From: Viscum album
Lineage: Eukaryota > Streptophyta > Magnoliopsida > Santalales > Viscaceae
DNA: 64,000 nucleotides
Reading direction: 5' to 3'
Assembly: GCA_963277665.1 (NCBI GenBank)
Contig: OY728130.1
Coordinates: 1,363,678,393-1,363,742,392 of the forward strand
A model generated the notes under the pieces. The model had not been told where the DNA came from. It made no database searches and worked only from the letters and a program-made list of their open reading frames with translations. This document shows positions 22,064-34,179 of this stretch, piece by piece (the stretch's first letter is position 1; each line of letters starts with the position of its first letter). Both the position numbers and the translations under genes were made by a program.

Positions 22064-24965
22064 TATAGACAACAAGAAATGCGTTCTATGAAATTTTCTG
22101 CAAAATGTCCTCAATCGGGATGGAAAATTTAATGGTACGACTTTGCATTTTCCATGGGGGTTAGTGACGGTAGCGAAGGCAGCGACCCAAAGGGTTGGGA
22201 TCGGAGCCCGACACTGATCCCAATTAGGGGTGTAGGGGGCGCATCCCCCACTATATGGGTCAATTAATTTTGGCTAAGTCCCCAAAGAGGCGCCCAAGGT
22301 ACCAGTGTGAAAATACCTCTGCGCCACCATGTTGGAGTTGAATGAAGTAATGATTTTGAATAAGTCCTCAAAGTGGTGCCCTAGTCAAGTCAAAACACCA
22401 TCAGTGTGCAAGGTACTTGTGTACCCCAATATGGAACGCATGTCACTTCCGCACCCAATCTCCTTTCACGCAAGGTCCTATTTTTTCTTACAAATAGACC
22501 TTTGAGGTCTTCATTTTTACAGACGGATTTCCTTAAAGCCCAATTACTACTCTGGTCATCCTAATACTTATCCCCAGTCTTCTGAAACTCTCTAGGTAGT
22601 TCTTCAACACCTTTAGTGGAGGATTTAAGGGAGGATCACAGGACTTAATTCCTTTTAGTGTTTAAAAACCATAACACTTGCACGCCTAAAGTTCCCAACC
22701 GCCCAAAATCAGAAATAATTGCGCGCTGCCCATTCCTCCCATAGGAACTTGAGAACCCCACTTCTAGGATCACCTATGAATAATCTTGAAGGCTCTAGAA
22801 AGTTATTTCCCAAGTATTAACGTACAGATTTTTCACTGCTTAAGTGAACATCAGGTCACCCAAGTTTACTTGCGTACCCATACTTTCTCCCCCTTACCTA
22901 CTTGGGAGCCCCTCTTTGATTCACTTTCTTTATTAAGTCTATAATCCATCAAGCCTTACTCAAAGCCATTCATGGAAAGGAATCTTCTTCATTGGATCCC
23001 TTATCTGAAAAGGATTCTTTTGAGACATCCACCAAAACCTCCTGAATTATCAAACCTTTGAGAAAGACACATCAACGTGTCTCCTATTTGGGTTTGTATA
23101 TCCATAGTCAGTGGTTTCCCACATTTGTTTTATAACAGAGTTAGGATACATGGAATGTCTTTGGGTTTATATATCCCCAGTCACATGGACCTTTCTCCCA
23201 AAAATTTTGTTGGGAAATTCTCGGTTCGGAGGATTATGGTTTGGGTTATGTCCTCCCCTTTTCTTCTCTAAGACTCAGAACATCAGGTCACTGGTAGGGA
23301 AGGTACGATTCAACCTTTATTTTCCATTCAAGTAAAGGAGAAGTATCCTTCCCCTACCTGGATCAATTTTAGGGAAACCATCATGGCATAATCCCCTAGA
23401 TTTTCTTGTAGGAGGTAGCATCAATGCTCCTACTTTCTTCTTCGGTGCCAATGACCAAAGGAGAGATGGGCACATGGACATTTGTTACCCTTTCCCTCTC
23501 CGGTTGGTCTTTTCCACTATAGGCAGCCATCCTGGTATAATCCCCTAACATTCATCCCTTCTTCCTTCCATTGGACCCTTTTCCAATGTGAATAGAATAG
23601 AGGGAGGGCTTGCCGCCTTTCCCTCATCTCGGGTCACCTTTCCCTCATCCATCGTCGCCACCGTAGGATCGCCCTCTTCCACCAGCAGAGGAGGAAAATA
23701 TTTGAAAGTGAAAGTGTAGTTATTGAATCATTCACATCCTCTTGTTTCTCGCACCAAGCATGACTCATGTGGGCTTATAAATTTGTGATGATTACATCAT
23801 GTACACAAAAACTCACTGGAATGAACTATGAGAACTCTGATTCCTGTTCAAACTAGGATACGTAGGAAGCCCTTTCTGGTCCCGATCTCACTGGATATTC
23901 TCTTCAAGAATCCATCCCTAATTCCCTTAATCTAGGCATCCTCCTCCGGAATAAGACCCAAATTAAACCCCCCAAATCACGAAGGCATCCTTTTCAAGAT
24001 GTAATCCTAAAATGATTTCTCTCAAAGGACCATACTCTCCTATGAGACTTATCGAACTACTTGGGATTTGATTCTCATCCCCATGGGATACATAGGAATC
24101 CTCCTTGATTTTCAAACCCAACACTCTAAATCAACCCTCTTCTCTTTTGGCCTTATTCCCAATAGGGTTTAATCTTACTTTTAAACCCATATCCTTTCCA
24201 ATTCCCTTGGACTGATTTAACATAAGTCCCACACCAAACATTGACTAAGCATCTTCCACTTAGATGTCTATACCACATGACATCAAACTGCATGGCTAGG
24301 TCCTTATCACATGAATTTAAAAGGTATGATGTTTCCCATTCAGTGGCACCGAACTACAAGGGTTATGATTATTTTTACAAGGATACGTAGGTATCCCATT
24401 TTATGGGCACGATCCCAAGATCAATCCAAACCACCATCTCCCTAGATGACAATAAATTATATACTACCCAGCTGAGTGGATTCAAAGCCGTATCATCATA
24501 ATGATGATTAAAAGAATCTTGAAATTGTATATTAGAGGATACCATTTATGGAGAACCTTGAATACATACAGATATCTCCATTGGTGAAGAAACTTGAATA
24601 CATACTGATGATTATAAAATTTACACATGTTAATAAGTGATTGAAAATTCCAAGGGAAACTTATGCCATACTAGGTTAATTAATAAGGATTCATAAAAAT
24701 ATCTTAAATTTATAAAGATAGTCCCAAAGTAGTAAATAATTCCCCTAAAAAGGGTGTGATGAGTCTGAACTCCCATCCTCTCAAAAAATGTACGCTCTTA
24801 AGTATTCTAAAGTTTAAACTTAACAAATGCATGCCTTTGGAAAGCATGACCTTTTTAGATAAAGAACTGTTGGAAGTTTATAGTTCTATAAATAAATCCA
24901 ATGGAAACCACATGGAATCTGTGATTCTTAAAAATAGAATACATGTTTCAAGGAACTAAGAAACC
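22064..24965 (+). repeat. 5' LTR of element T
   Basis: Pairs with 50694-53604 over its full length. Landmarks are the block GTGACGGTAGCGAAGGCAG (22163-22181), a hairpin GGGGGCGCATCCCCC (22235-22249), CTTATAAATTTGTGATG (a TATA-like start near 23775), and three copies of the GAACTAC...GGATACGTAGG motif (23822-23870, 24053-24100, 24351-24400). The first bases (TATAGAC) lack the usual TG, probably by mutation. The right boundary is set by loss of similarity to the 3' LTR after GAAACC(A). Confidence 0.88.
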
Positions 24966-25100
24966 AAAATGGTGAACCTGGCGTGAATCCTTAACCAAGA
25001 TAATAATGTTACTCACCTATTAGACCCATATAAATTGATAAAGGAAGGATAGACAAAGGAATCAATCACACATGTATCCATCTAAAAATATGTTTCTTTA
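24966..25100 (+). other. Element T: leader with possible PBS
   Basis: Short non-coding leader. CCTGGCGTGAATCC at 24977-24990 is a possible primer-binding site of the TGGCG type used in the Tat lineage, about a dozen bases after the LTR end. The match cannot be verified here. Confidence 0.3.
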
Positions 25101-28100
25101 TTGGAGTTTTTTGTTTTTTCAAGTGTTTCTAAGAATTCCCTTCACTCCAAAATGGATTTCTTCCAAACAAAATCTTTGAACTTCTCAACTACTGCTAAAT
25201 ATGGATCCCCATCTATGGGAAGGATGTCATCACCAACAAAGAATCTTCAACACTGGGTCTCTAAGGTTCTGGTGAAAGAGTATCACCGACACAGTACAAT
25301 ACCAACTTTGGAGGCTGCCTGTCAGGCCCTCCAGGTTAATAATAATCCTCGATCATCTGGTCAACGATGACCAAGGATCAAGAAGCAGACAGTGGAAACC
25401 ACCATTTTCACCCATTTCAGGTCCTTATCCCCAGAATGAAACAACCAATCCATCCCATACTATAGGGAGGTGGATCAAGAGGTCACTCAATGCCTCACTT
25501 CAAGAATGCATGTTTCCTTCCTGAGGACTCCCACCAGAAATCGCCACCAGAATCATGCGGTAGTGAACCCCCAACATGATGGGGGTATTGCCTTTAGACG
25601 TTCGGCCCAGGTATCTCCGACTAGGGCACACAAGAAGAACTACCAAGGACAACGTCCGATCAATAGGAATAAGGTTCTTATCTCTACCCCTTCCGGAGAA
25701 GCCCGTCAACCTAACTTGATGGAAAACAACAAACAGGAACATACACCCATCCGTCTTAATTTTGCTACCCAGTATAATCGTATGACAGTAACCCACAAAT
25801 CCCACTAGATAAACCCAATGAAGTACCATGAATAGGCACATACACCTACTTATAAGTTATCAACCTGTCAGCAGGCTTGTCTGACTACATTTAAATAATA
25901 TCGTCAACCCAATGTGGTGTAAACTGGTAATCAAGAACATACACATGTTTACAATCACCAATTTCGTCAGCAGTCTCGTTTACCAGTATTAAAAGAAGTT
26001 CATCAATCATACTTGATGGGAAACCTTCAGTAGGCACATACACCAGCTAATGTTCATCAAGTTTGCAAACAGTCTCGTTTGGCAGTACCCGGAGGTTTGT
26101 CTAAATGCTCCGATGAGGAATCTGGGGTAGACCCAACTCTCTTCCCCATACATGAGTACTGTCAATATCCATTGATAGGAAAAGGAGGAAAGGAGAAGGA
26201 AAATACACCTACTTCAGATATGGAATGGACGTATATTCCCATTCTGGTCGCTAAAGTGACCAAACATATCTTATCAATGGTGAAAGGGAAAACATAAATC
26301 CTTTCCCATATTCTGGAAGCATTCCAGGATAATATAAAAACCACTTCAATAGTACCAGGGAAACAAACACATAAATCTATCCCCACACATGGGATGACAC
26401 ATCGACATGCCATCCCATAGAAGATACATACTTCTGTTCCAGTCCAAGAGGGTCATGGGGCATACCCTCCCATATCACATGGACAACAAGATCGAGAACA
26501 TACACCATTTCTAATTGGAGATAATTGTTCCATTCTAGTAACCACTTCAAGGAATGAAGATACACTTTCCCATGATAACCACTTTTCCTAGAAAGTGGCC
26601 CCAACTAATTATAAGAGAACATCTAAGAAAAAGTATCACTGAGAACTATTAGAAAATAAATATTCAAGCCACAATTTATCTCCTCTTAATGCTGGAGTTC
26701 TTTAAGCCCTCAGAAATTTATCTTTTGTAGATCAAGATCATACCCTATCATTTCCAAATTATGGGATTGGTATTGGTAATTATGAAGTTCTTAATTTGAC
26801 ACTTCATCATGAAGACATGCTTCATGAAAATTCGGTCAATCTAGAATGCCTTTCTCTGGATGAGAGCCACAGAAACCCTTCATGTGGCCAGAAGACCAAG
26901 GAGAAAAAAGGTTTATCCCTTATTTCAATCCATCATAGTGATCCTCCCCATGATGTCATTCACTAAAAAATTCCTCTCCATAGTAGTATTTCACATTGTC
27001 AAAACTATTCTATAATTGACAATGTTGTGATAAGAAAACCCTCATTTCTCAAGGCACTTGAAAAAATAAGGCTAGTCATGTCTGATGACTTGTCATTGAA
27101 AGGTGAAACACTTTCTCAACCATAAGACATCTTAAGGGAATGATCATTCTTCGAAACTCCATTGGTTCATTTGTCTTATAATATAGATAATCAACTATGG
27201 TCAGACCAAGTGGAGAAGCCTCTAGTAAAAGATGATGAAGATGTGTTAAACATGATGAAACTATTAGCTAAGGGAGATGTACTAGTCATGTTCAGGCCAT
27301 TAGAAAATTCTCATTATAAAATTCCAGAATTGATTACAGAGGATTTTATTCTTGATATCCACCTTAATTTATGGAAGACTCTTCATCATTTGGAAACTAA
27401 AATATTACCATATGATGAATATCAAGATCATGTAAAGGTAATATAAGGGTTGCAATTCCAAATTGAGTTGGTTTCTCTCTCAGTTTTCCAATATCCAAAG
27501 GCTGAAAACAGCAGAGAATCCTTCAGTGTGCATGCCTCAATGCTCAAAAGAGGATATTCCAGTTAATTTCTGATTCCCCATCTAGTGTTCGTATCTGAGG
27601 ATGGGGTGTACATGGGGAATTGCATTTCACTGCCCTCGAAAATCATCAAAGTCTGCCAAAAATGCTCTCATGCAATGTTATTGCCTATGGTCGACCACAA
27701 TCAATATATTTTGTATTTAATCAAATGTACGCTCAAGAACAGGACTCAAATGACTCTCATCAGAGTCAGGACCAAAGAAAAGAAGTTTTTGAGTTACTTC
27801 TACATCAATCATCTGAGAATCTTGATCATGCTTTCCACTTAGAGGATGTCAGGTGTCATAGAATGAAAATGTATGAAATAGAAAAGAGATCTTCCAAAAT
27901 AGGTGATTTGAGTGGTTGTCAAATAATGCATCCGGCTAATTTTTGAACCAAAATTCACAAAATTAGAAGAGCAGTTGAATTAATTTCAGCCATAGCAGTT
28001 AAAGAATCACCCCAGCTTGCAAGGCTGGGGGCTCATTTAACTCAACCTTCAAATTAATTAAACAAAGTTTAAATATTTTTAGAATAAGAACAAGAACAAC

Positions 28101-28400
28101 CCCATCCCTGAGGACTGGGGTCCTTTTAACATCTGCAATCCCCTCTTCAATGGATGTCAGTTTTATCCAGATCGAGGAAGAATCCAAAACAAAAGTGTAC
28201 AACTGAACTATCCAAGGATTCCCTTTAGGTTACCATTTGCCAAAAAGTTATCAGGAATTTATCAAATAAGAGAATAGAGTCTCATGAAAGATACAGAGGG
28301 AGACGATCTTACAAAAATACTGACAGAATGCCATCGATGCATTATGAGTCAGTGAATGTTGTTAACACCACTGTAGAAGATCCTCCAGAAAATGTGTCTA
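25101..28400 (+). pseudogene. Element T: ORF1 upstream of gag (Ogre-type)
   Basis: One reading frame can be followed from the ATG at 25101 to about 27610, interrupted only by scattered stops. The frame is shared by the open segments 25101-25370, 25470-25808, 26079-26297 and 27162-27446. It continues in another frame at 27620-27946. The first part (KNLQHWVSKVLVKEYHRHSTI) is followed by a basic, Gln/Asn-rich stretch in which EHTP/AHTP peptides recur (near 25735, 25830, 26030 and 26500), suggesting degenerate protein repeats. The later part (26640-27450) is acidic and hydrophobic. Ogre-like elements carry an extra ORF of unknown function in this place, and that is the basis for the call. No enzymatic motif was recognised. 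Confidence 0.6.
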
Positions 28401-28640
28401 GTTCAGGGGAATCATAAGATGAAGTTCTTGTCCATAATATGATACACATTGAGGCAAATAAAGAAGGTGTATGTACCCGAAATCAGAGGCATAACCTGAA
28501 TCTAGGTATGCCTTCAAATAACCAACTCCCACCCCTCTGAAAGGAATCTAACAAGGGGAAAGACAAAATTCAGATTGCATCTCATTTTTCCACTGGAGAA
28601 GGTCAATATATTTCTACTGAAGAGATATTTTAACAACAAT
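28401..28640 (+). other. Element T: junction between ORF1 and gag
   Basis: Stop-rich sequence with short fragments in all frames. It may hold the end of ORF1 or the start of gag, but no boundary can be set. Confidence 0.4.
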
Positions 28641-30100
28641 AAATGGAAATGAAGGAGTTGAAAAGACTCAATATATAATTACTTCGAAGCAGCATTTATG
28701 CTAGACGTACTACCCAGGCAGGTCCTCAACTTGCAAACCTTGTAGGAGCTCCTCAGCAAAGAGGATTTGTAGTAACTACAGATGTAAATAATGAATTCTC
28801 TTCATTGGGGACACAATCAATGTAGGATCAGATACATCCTATAGGCCTATTCCCATGGGTTATCAAAGGCAAATATCAGCATCACCATCAATTGTTTTTC
28901 TGATTATTTCACTAGCTCAATCGCCAGTTGCTATACCTGCATAGGTTCTAGCTCATTCGGATGTTCCCCAAATGCATATGAACACAATTGAGTCAATAAA
29001 GACTCTATTGGAAGCTATGGAGGAACGATGTGCACCAGTTCATCCAGAAAAGAGAGCTTACCCTGAATGGGTGGATGCAATTCCTCCCCCACAAAAATTT
29101 GTGAATACCGCATTCCCAATCTATAATAGTTCAGGAGATCTAGAACAACACTTAACACATTTGGTTTCGTGTTGTGATACCATGATGGGAACTTCTCAAC
29201 AAAAAGAAGAAATAAAGCTTAAGTGTATTGTGCAGTCATTACAGGGACTGACTTTTGTTTGGTATAATAGTTTACAATCTCAATCAATTACTGGATGGGA
29301 AGATCTCCGTTAGAAATTCCTTCTTCAATTTTTGCTCAAAGATACCAAAGATGACAGTTTTTGATCTTACCAATTCTAAACAAAGGGAGAATGGAAGAGT
29401 TTTAGATTTCATTGTATGATGGAAAAGATTAACATATTCCTTAAGTTTAGAACTCCCTCAAGAAGAGTTGCTGCCAATCTGTATGGAAAACCTACGTGAT
29501 GAGTTACAAAAACCACTGATCCCTATGAAACACACAAGATAGTTTCAAGACTTTACTTTAATCACTAAACATATACAAGACTCTATTATAGAAACTATGG
29601 CTAAAACTCATGTAATTCCATCAGTTCTAGGTAGGAGGTTAGGAAAGGAAGAATCTTATAGAGTTACACTCAAGCAGGAACCTATACCTACTTCTAAGTC
29701 AAAACCTACATCATACCAAAGGGATCCACCTCCTGAGCACCAAAAAAAATGACTGTCTCATCATGATGATAAAATAGATCAAAGGAGTAAAAAATTTTAG
29801 GAATTAAATTAATTTTTTTATTCTTTCCAAAATGAACAAGTTCCTAGTTTCTTTATCTCACCTATAAAAAACAATTTGGTTCAGTTGCCAAGGCCGAATA
29901 AACCAAATAATGAAGAAGATGAAGATATTCCGAATTATTTTCCCTTTCACTAGATGTTGGGACATCCCATTAAGGAGTGTTTTTTTCAAAGACCTCCTGT
30001 AAAAGATGGTAGAATCTGGACAAGTGAAACTGAAAAGTTCATCAGCTCATGTGTCATGTGTTACTGCTACTGATCTAGAGGAAGAGGGCGAATGATAAAA
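28641..30100 (+). pseudogene. Element T: gag
   Basis: Tat-type Gag in pieces. An N-terminal segment at about 28640-28800 (MEMKELKRLN...) is followed by the capsid core in the 28972-29313 frame: FPIYNSSGDLEQHLTHLV, then IVQSLQGLTFVWYNSLQ and SITGWEDL, which is the conserved capsid pattern of the lineage. After a stop and shifts, the frame gives FAQRYQ and VLDFIV-WKRLTYSL, then a polar linker. The C-terminal histidine finger reads IPNYFPFH...GHPIKECFF near 29930-29985. The first cysteine of the usual Tat-type finger (NYC-x-YH) has become Phe. Gag would package the genomic RNA. Confidence 0.82.
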
Positions 30101-31060
30101 AGTCAAATATAAAAACATGTAGAAATATGATGATTGGATGATCAGAGAAATGATCAATCAGACTCATGTCATTTTACGAACATAGTTGAAAAAAACCAAT
30201 TGTGTCATCCGCCACTTCTACCACAATAAAAACATCTTCATAAAAAAGTCATTCCTCAAAGAAGCGAAGTGATGATTAGGACAAAGAGTAGTCAGAAAAA
30301 GTTGAGCTAATATTAAGGACAAATTTTTCCTTGACCCTAGCCAATTTCATGCCATATGTTTCAAAAAAATGGGCACTGCCCCACCAAACGACACAACCAG
30401 AATTAACCTGTCAAGAAAAATATTCCTTAGATAAAGAATTGATCTTTGGTTCTATTACTGTTATCCATTTAATAGATCCTTATGCCAATGGTGATTCTGA
30501 TTATAATGAGCCAGAATTCCTTGTACCTAATTGGGGAACTAGAGAAAGAGGCCAAGGTCAAGGATATAGAGGAAGATGTGATAATTCTAGAAATCACCAT
30601 TTTAACTCTACCCCTGATCGAACCATATATGTGGCAGAAACTCATGGAAGAGACCTTTTGCAAGATCAACAAGAAGAAGAAGTTTCTTCTAGGAAAGACA
30701 AGTTCGGTTCTGACACAATTATTTTGGAAGACCAATTAGAGGAAACACTATCTTCTTCTCAGCAAATAAATAGACCTAGCCAGTCTAATATACCAAATCC
30801 ATGAGTATTTCCAGCTTCTTCTTTGACATAGAATACATCTACATCAGAAGCATCAATTTCCAAAGAACCTACAAAACTGCTTATCCATGTTGGGAAATGC
30901 AGACCATTAGACCAAAAGTATTATGTCTTGAAACAATTGGACCAAGTACTGGCCAAGTTATCAATTCTGGATTCTTTGAATCTGTCAAAAGATCTTCTAG
31001 AGCCACTCATTGAGGCTTTTTCAAGTCCTCAATAATTTGAAAATGAAGTTGTTGCTGCTG
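30101..31060 (+). pseudogene. Element T: gag-protease linker
   Basis: A largely open frame at 30331-30804 gives a charged, Gln/Glu-rich linker (RERGQGQGYRGR, QDQQEEEVSSRKDK). At 30860-31035 a block reads QLDQVLAKLSILDSLNLSKD and LLEPLIEAFSSPQ. This matches the helical segment (usual form HLxxIPAxLSVxDAL) that precedes the protease in Tat elements. One stop separates the two parts. Confidence 0.7.
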
Positions 31061-31876
31061 AGGTTTACTATATAGAGAATGATCCTACAGAATTTCGTGC
31101 AGTCATATCTTTTACAGATGAAGTTGAAGATTATTTTTTACATAGACATATCAGATCATTTTATTTGTCTATAAAGATCAATGACATAGACATCTGATGA
31201 GATATCATTGATAATGGATCTGGAGTCAACCTCATTCCTATTCATACACTTCATCGATTGGGCCTGACTGAATCAGATTTATCACCTTCCACTTTAATGT
31301 TTCAAGGATATGATAAGAAAGAGAAATAACCTTTGGGTGATATTACAATTAGAAACTCAGTTTGTAAATATTGTGTCTAATTCAGATTTCATGGTTGTTC
31401 GTCAGGACACAACCTTCAATATTTTTCTTAGACGACCTTGGTTGCATCAACATGTAGCCATACCTTCGTCATACCAAAAATGTCTTAATTACTATTTCAA
31501 TGGTCAAAACATGACATTATATGGTGACATGGATCCATTCAAAACATGTGAATTTCAATACATTGAGGCAAAGTTTTATCACACAAAAGAAATGAAGTCA
31601 ATGATAAAGGAAATAACTAGAGTTAATGCTCTAAATGGATTGGAAAAGATCCCAACAAATCCATTTGTACATTTGAGTATAGATTATGTGCTACCCATTA
31701 ATAAAATTGAAAGGGTAGAACCAAATCCAAGCACTCGTAAAATAACTTTCATAATGTCAATTGTGGAAACTGAGTCTGATAGCATGGGAGAAACTGTGGA
31801 TCCACCGAGCAGTGATGGAATCTTAAATAGAGACATCTTCATTTCATCCACTAAACTACAACAAGCCTCTACTTAG
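31061..31876 (+). pseudogene. Element T: aspartic protease
   Basis: The protease active site is IIDNGSGVNLIPIHTLHRLG at 31204-31263. The Asp codon is 31210-31212, and D-x-G-S is kept although two stops lie just upstream. After a frame change the 31310-31876 frame has FNIFLRRPWLHQHVAIPSSY, matching the LGRPWLHxxxAVPS block that ends the Tat protease, then NYYFNGQNMTLYGD. The role in an active element is cleavage of Gag-Pol. Confidence 0.82.
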
Positions 31877-32300
31877 CCAATCAAAGTAGAAGTAATTTTG
31901 GAAATGATAGATAAAGACAAAGATGTTGATTCTCAATCCATCATCTCCACTTTATTACCCTAGGAAGACCCTTCATAATTAGCAGGGTCATATTTAGTGG
32001 CCTCTTCTTCAGGATGTTCAAGTATTGACTCCTCCTCTAACTCTGGGAGGTTTTCTTTTTCATCTACTATGAAAGTGGAAATAGAAGAGGTAACGTGTAA
32101 TGAAGAAGAAAAGTAAGACCTCATGGATGCTCCTCCGACATTTAAGGAAGGAGTCTCTACCAATTTGTATGAGCTTGTAGAAATAAATCTGGTTACCAAA
32201 GAAGATCCACGCCCCACTCTAATTGTTATGGCCATGACCTCTTAAGAGCAAGAGATTTATACTTCATTTCCAAAGCAAAATCAAGATATATTTTCTTGAA
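31877..32300 (+). pseudogene. Element T: protease-RT spacer
   Basis: Acidic, Ser/Glu-rich spacer with several stops. It ends in INLVTKEDPRPTLIVMAM and an SFPKQNQDIFS block, equivalent to the conserved segment that precedes RT in this lineage (Asn/Asp-rich, ending DVFAW). Confidence 0.6.
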
Positions 32301-33030
32301 AATTATACATAAATTCTAGGTCTTAATCCTGATATAGCCACCCATAATTTGGGTTTTCCAGAAGAACATCATGGATTCAAACAGGAAACAAGAAGAACAC
32401 ACCCAACTCATGACTCTAAAATTGAAGTTGAAGTTGATAAGATTATAAAGAATAAATTTATCAGGGAAGTTCAATATCTCAAATGGATGGCCAAAATTGT
32501 CCTAGTGAAAACTAATTATGGTAAAATTAGAGTTTTCATAGATTTTAGAGATCTGAACCAGCATTGTCTTAAATATGATTTTCCAGTTCCGATTACAGAG
32601 ATTTTAATTGATGAAACGACTAGCTATGAAGTTATTTTCTTCATGGATTGATACGCTGGGTATAATAAAATAGATATATCCCTAGAGGATGAAGAATCTA
32701 TATCCTTAATATCCCCTCAAGGCATGTTTTTCTATAGGGTAATTACCTTTGGCTTAAAGAATGCAGGTGAAACATATCAACGTGTGATGCATCATATCTT
32801 CAAACCTTTCTTAGGGAAATTTGTCGAATGTTATGTGGATGATTTGGTGGTCAAATATAGACAAAGTTCCAATCAATTGGCACATTTGGAGACTATATTC
32901 CATAAAATTTAGCAACACAGTTTAAAGATGAACCCTTGAAGTGTGCTTTTGGGGTAACCTCAAGAAAACTCCTTGGATTTTTTGTACACCATCATGGTAT
33001 CGAAGTTGATATTGAGAAAAAAAATCAATC
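32301..33030 (+). pseudogene. Element T: reverse transcriptase
   Basis: RT fingers and palm are clear. In the 32349-32651 frame: KNKFIREVQYLKWMAKIV, then GKIRVFIDFRDLNQHCLKYD, FPVPITEILID and YEVIFFMD. A stop follows, then AGYNKIDI, then in the 32724-32912 frame FYRVITFGLKNAGETYQRVM and the catalytic CYVDDLVV (Y-V-D-D codons 32832-32843, intact). KMNP and a shifted ENSLDF... (usual GKFLGF) mark the start of the thumb. At least one indel near 32935 and several stops inactivate it. The sequence is of Tat type rather than chromovirus type. Confidence 0.92.
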
Positions 33031-33660
33031 ATTGGTATGTCACCTCCTTGAAATTTGGAAGAATTAAGTGGACTCCAAGGACACTTGGACTATATTCAGT
33101 GCTTTATCGCCAATTTGGAAGGAAAATGTTTACCCTTCACCAAATTAATGAAGAAGGGAGTCTCTTATCAGTGGATTAAAGACAATGAAGAATCATTTGA
33201 TACTCTCAAAAAATATCTATTGAGTCCACCGGTATTAATTCCGCCTGTTGAAGGATGACCACTTATTCTCTATGTGACATATTTATAGTGATCATTAGGT
33301 GCCTTCCTTGCCCAAAAAAACGATTTTGGGAATGAAAATAGTCTTTACTATATTAGTCAAACTATGATGGATACAAAAACTCAATACTCGAGTATTGAAA
33401 AGTGTTGCCTAGAATTAATCTTTGCAGTTCATAAATTGAGTCATTACATGTAACATCATTTGGTCTAATTGATATCTCACAATAACCCACTCAAATTTAT
33501 CCTCATTCGTCCTATGCTTACAGGGCATCTGGCATGGTGGGCGGTTATTTTTCAATATTTTGATATCTATTTTGTTCTTCAAAAGGCAATAAAAGTCCTA
33601 GATCTGGCTGACTTTCTTGCTGAGCATCCATATGAAGAAGATAAATCATTAAATACTGAG
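33031..33660 (+). pseudogene. Element T: classical RNase H
   Basis: The connection region is in the 33055-33258 frame (LQGHLDYIQCFIANLEGKCL, then KLMKKGVSYQWIKDNEESFD). RNase H proper starts near 33240 with PLILYVTYL. The region also has SLGAFLAQ and NSLYYISQTMMDTKTQYSSI (33340-33385), then IEKCCLELIFAVHKLSHYM. The domain closes with LDLADFLAEHP in the 33469 frame. Stops occur at about 33257, 33287 and 33450. It would degrade the RNA strand of RNA:DNA hybrids. Confidence 0.85.
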
Positions 33661-34137
33661 CTTCTTGATGAAGAGGTCTTCTCTATTCATAATAATTCCC
33701 AAACATGGGAAATTTACTTTGATGGTTCCTCTAGAAGTCCAATAGGGAAGAGAATGGAAAACCCTAAACTCAACAAAGTTGGATTAGGATTTGTCCTTAT
33801 TTACCCAGAAAAGGCAGTGTTGCCTTATTCCTTCCTATTGTCAGAAGGTGGTACCAATAATGATGCAGAATATCTGGCTCTCATTGCAGGTTTGGAATTG
33901 GCCCTTCAGGTTCAAATGAATCACATAAAGGTAAAGGGTTATTCAGAATTGGAAATAATTCAAATAAATGGGGAATATTCTATCAGAAAAGAAGATTTAA
34001 TCCCTTTATGTGATTACGTAAGAGGGTTAATGGATGAATTTCACTCAGAGACGACATTGTCTTATGTCTTGAAATCAAATAATTTCCAAGAAGATGAACT
34101 GGATAATGTAGCTATAGTCTTGGAAGATCCAAATTAG
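33661..34137 (+). pseudogene. Element T: second, archaeal-type RNase H
   Basis: An open segment covers this second RNase H. It has the first catalytic aspartate in WEIYFDGSSRS, the glutamate in TNNDAEYLALIAGLELAL, and the final aspartate region near FQEDELDNVA. The third acidic position, normally GDS, reads GYS (codon about 33940-33942), so a catalytic Asp is lost. The tandem arrangement of a degenerate classical RH followed by an archaeal-type RH is known from the Tat lineage and decides the assignment. This is the least interrupted domain in element T. Confidence 0.88.
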
Positions 34138-34179
34138 GATGAGACAATCATTAGCATAGCCCATCGCCATGTCGTCTCA

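Noticed and set aside
23077..23335. Overlapping open frames of 64 and 74 codons
   Set aside because: Inside the 5' LTR of T; the two LTR copies do not preserve a reading frame here.
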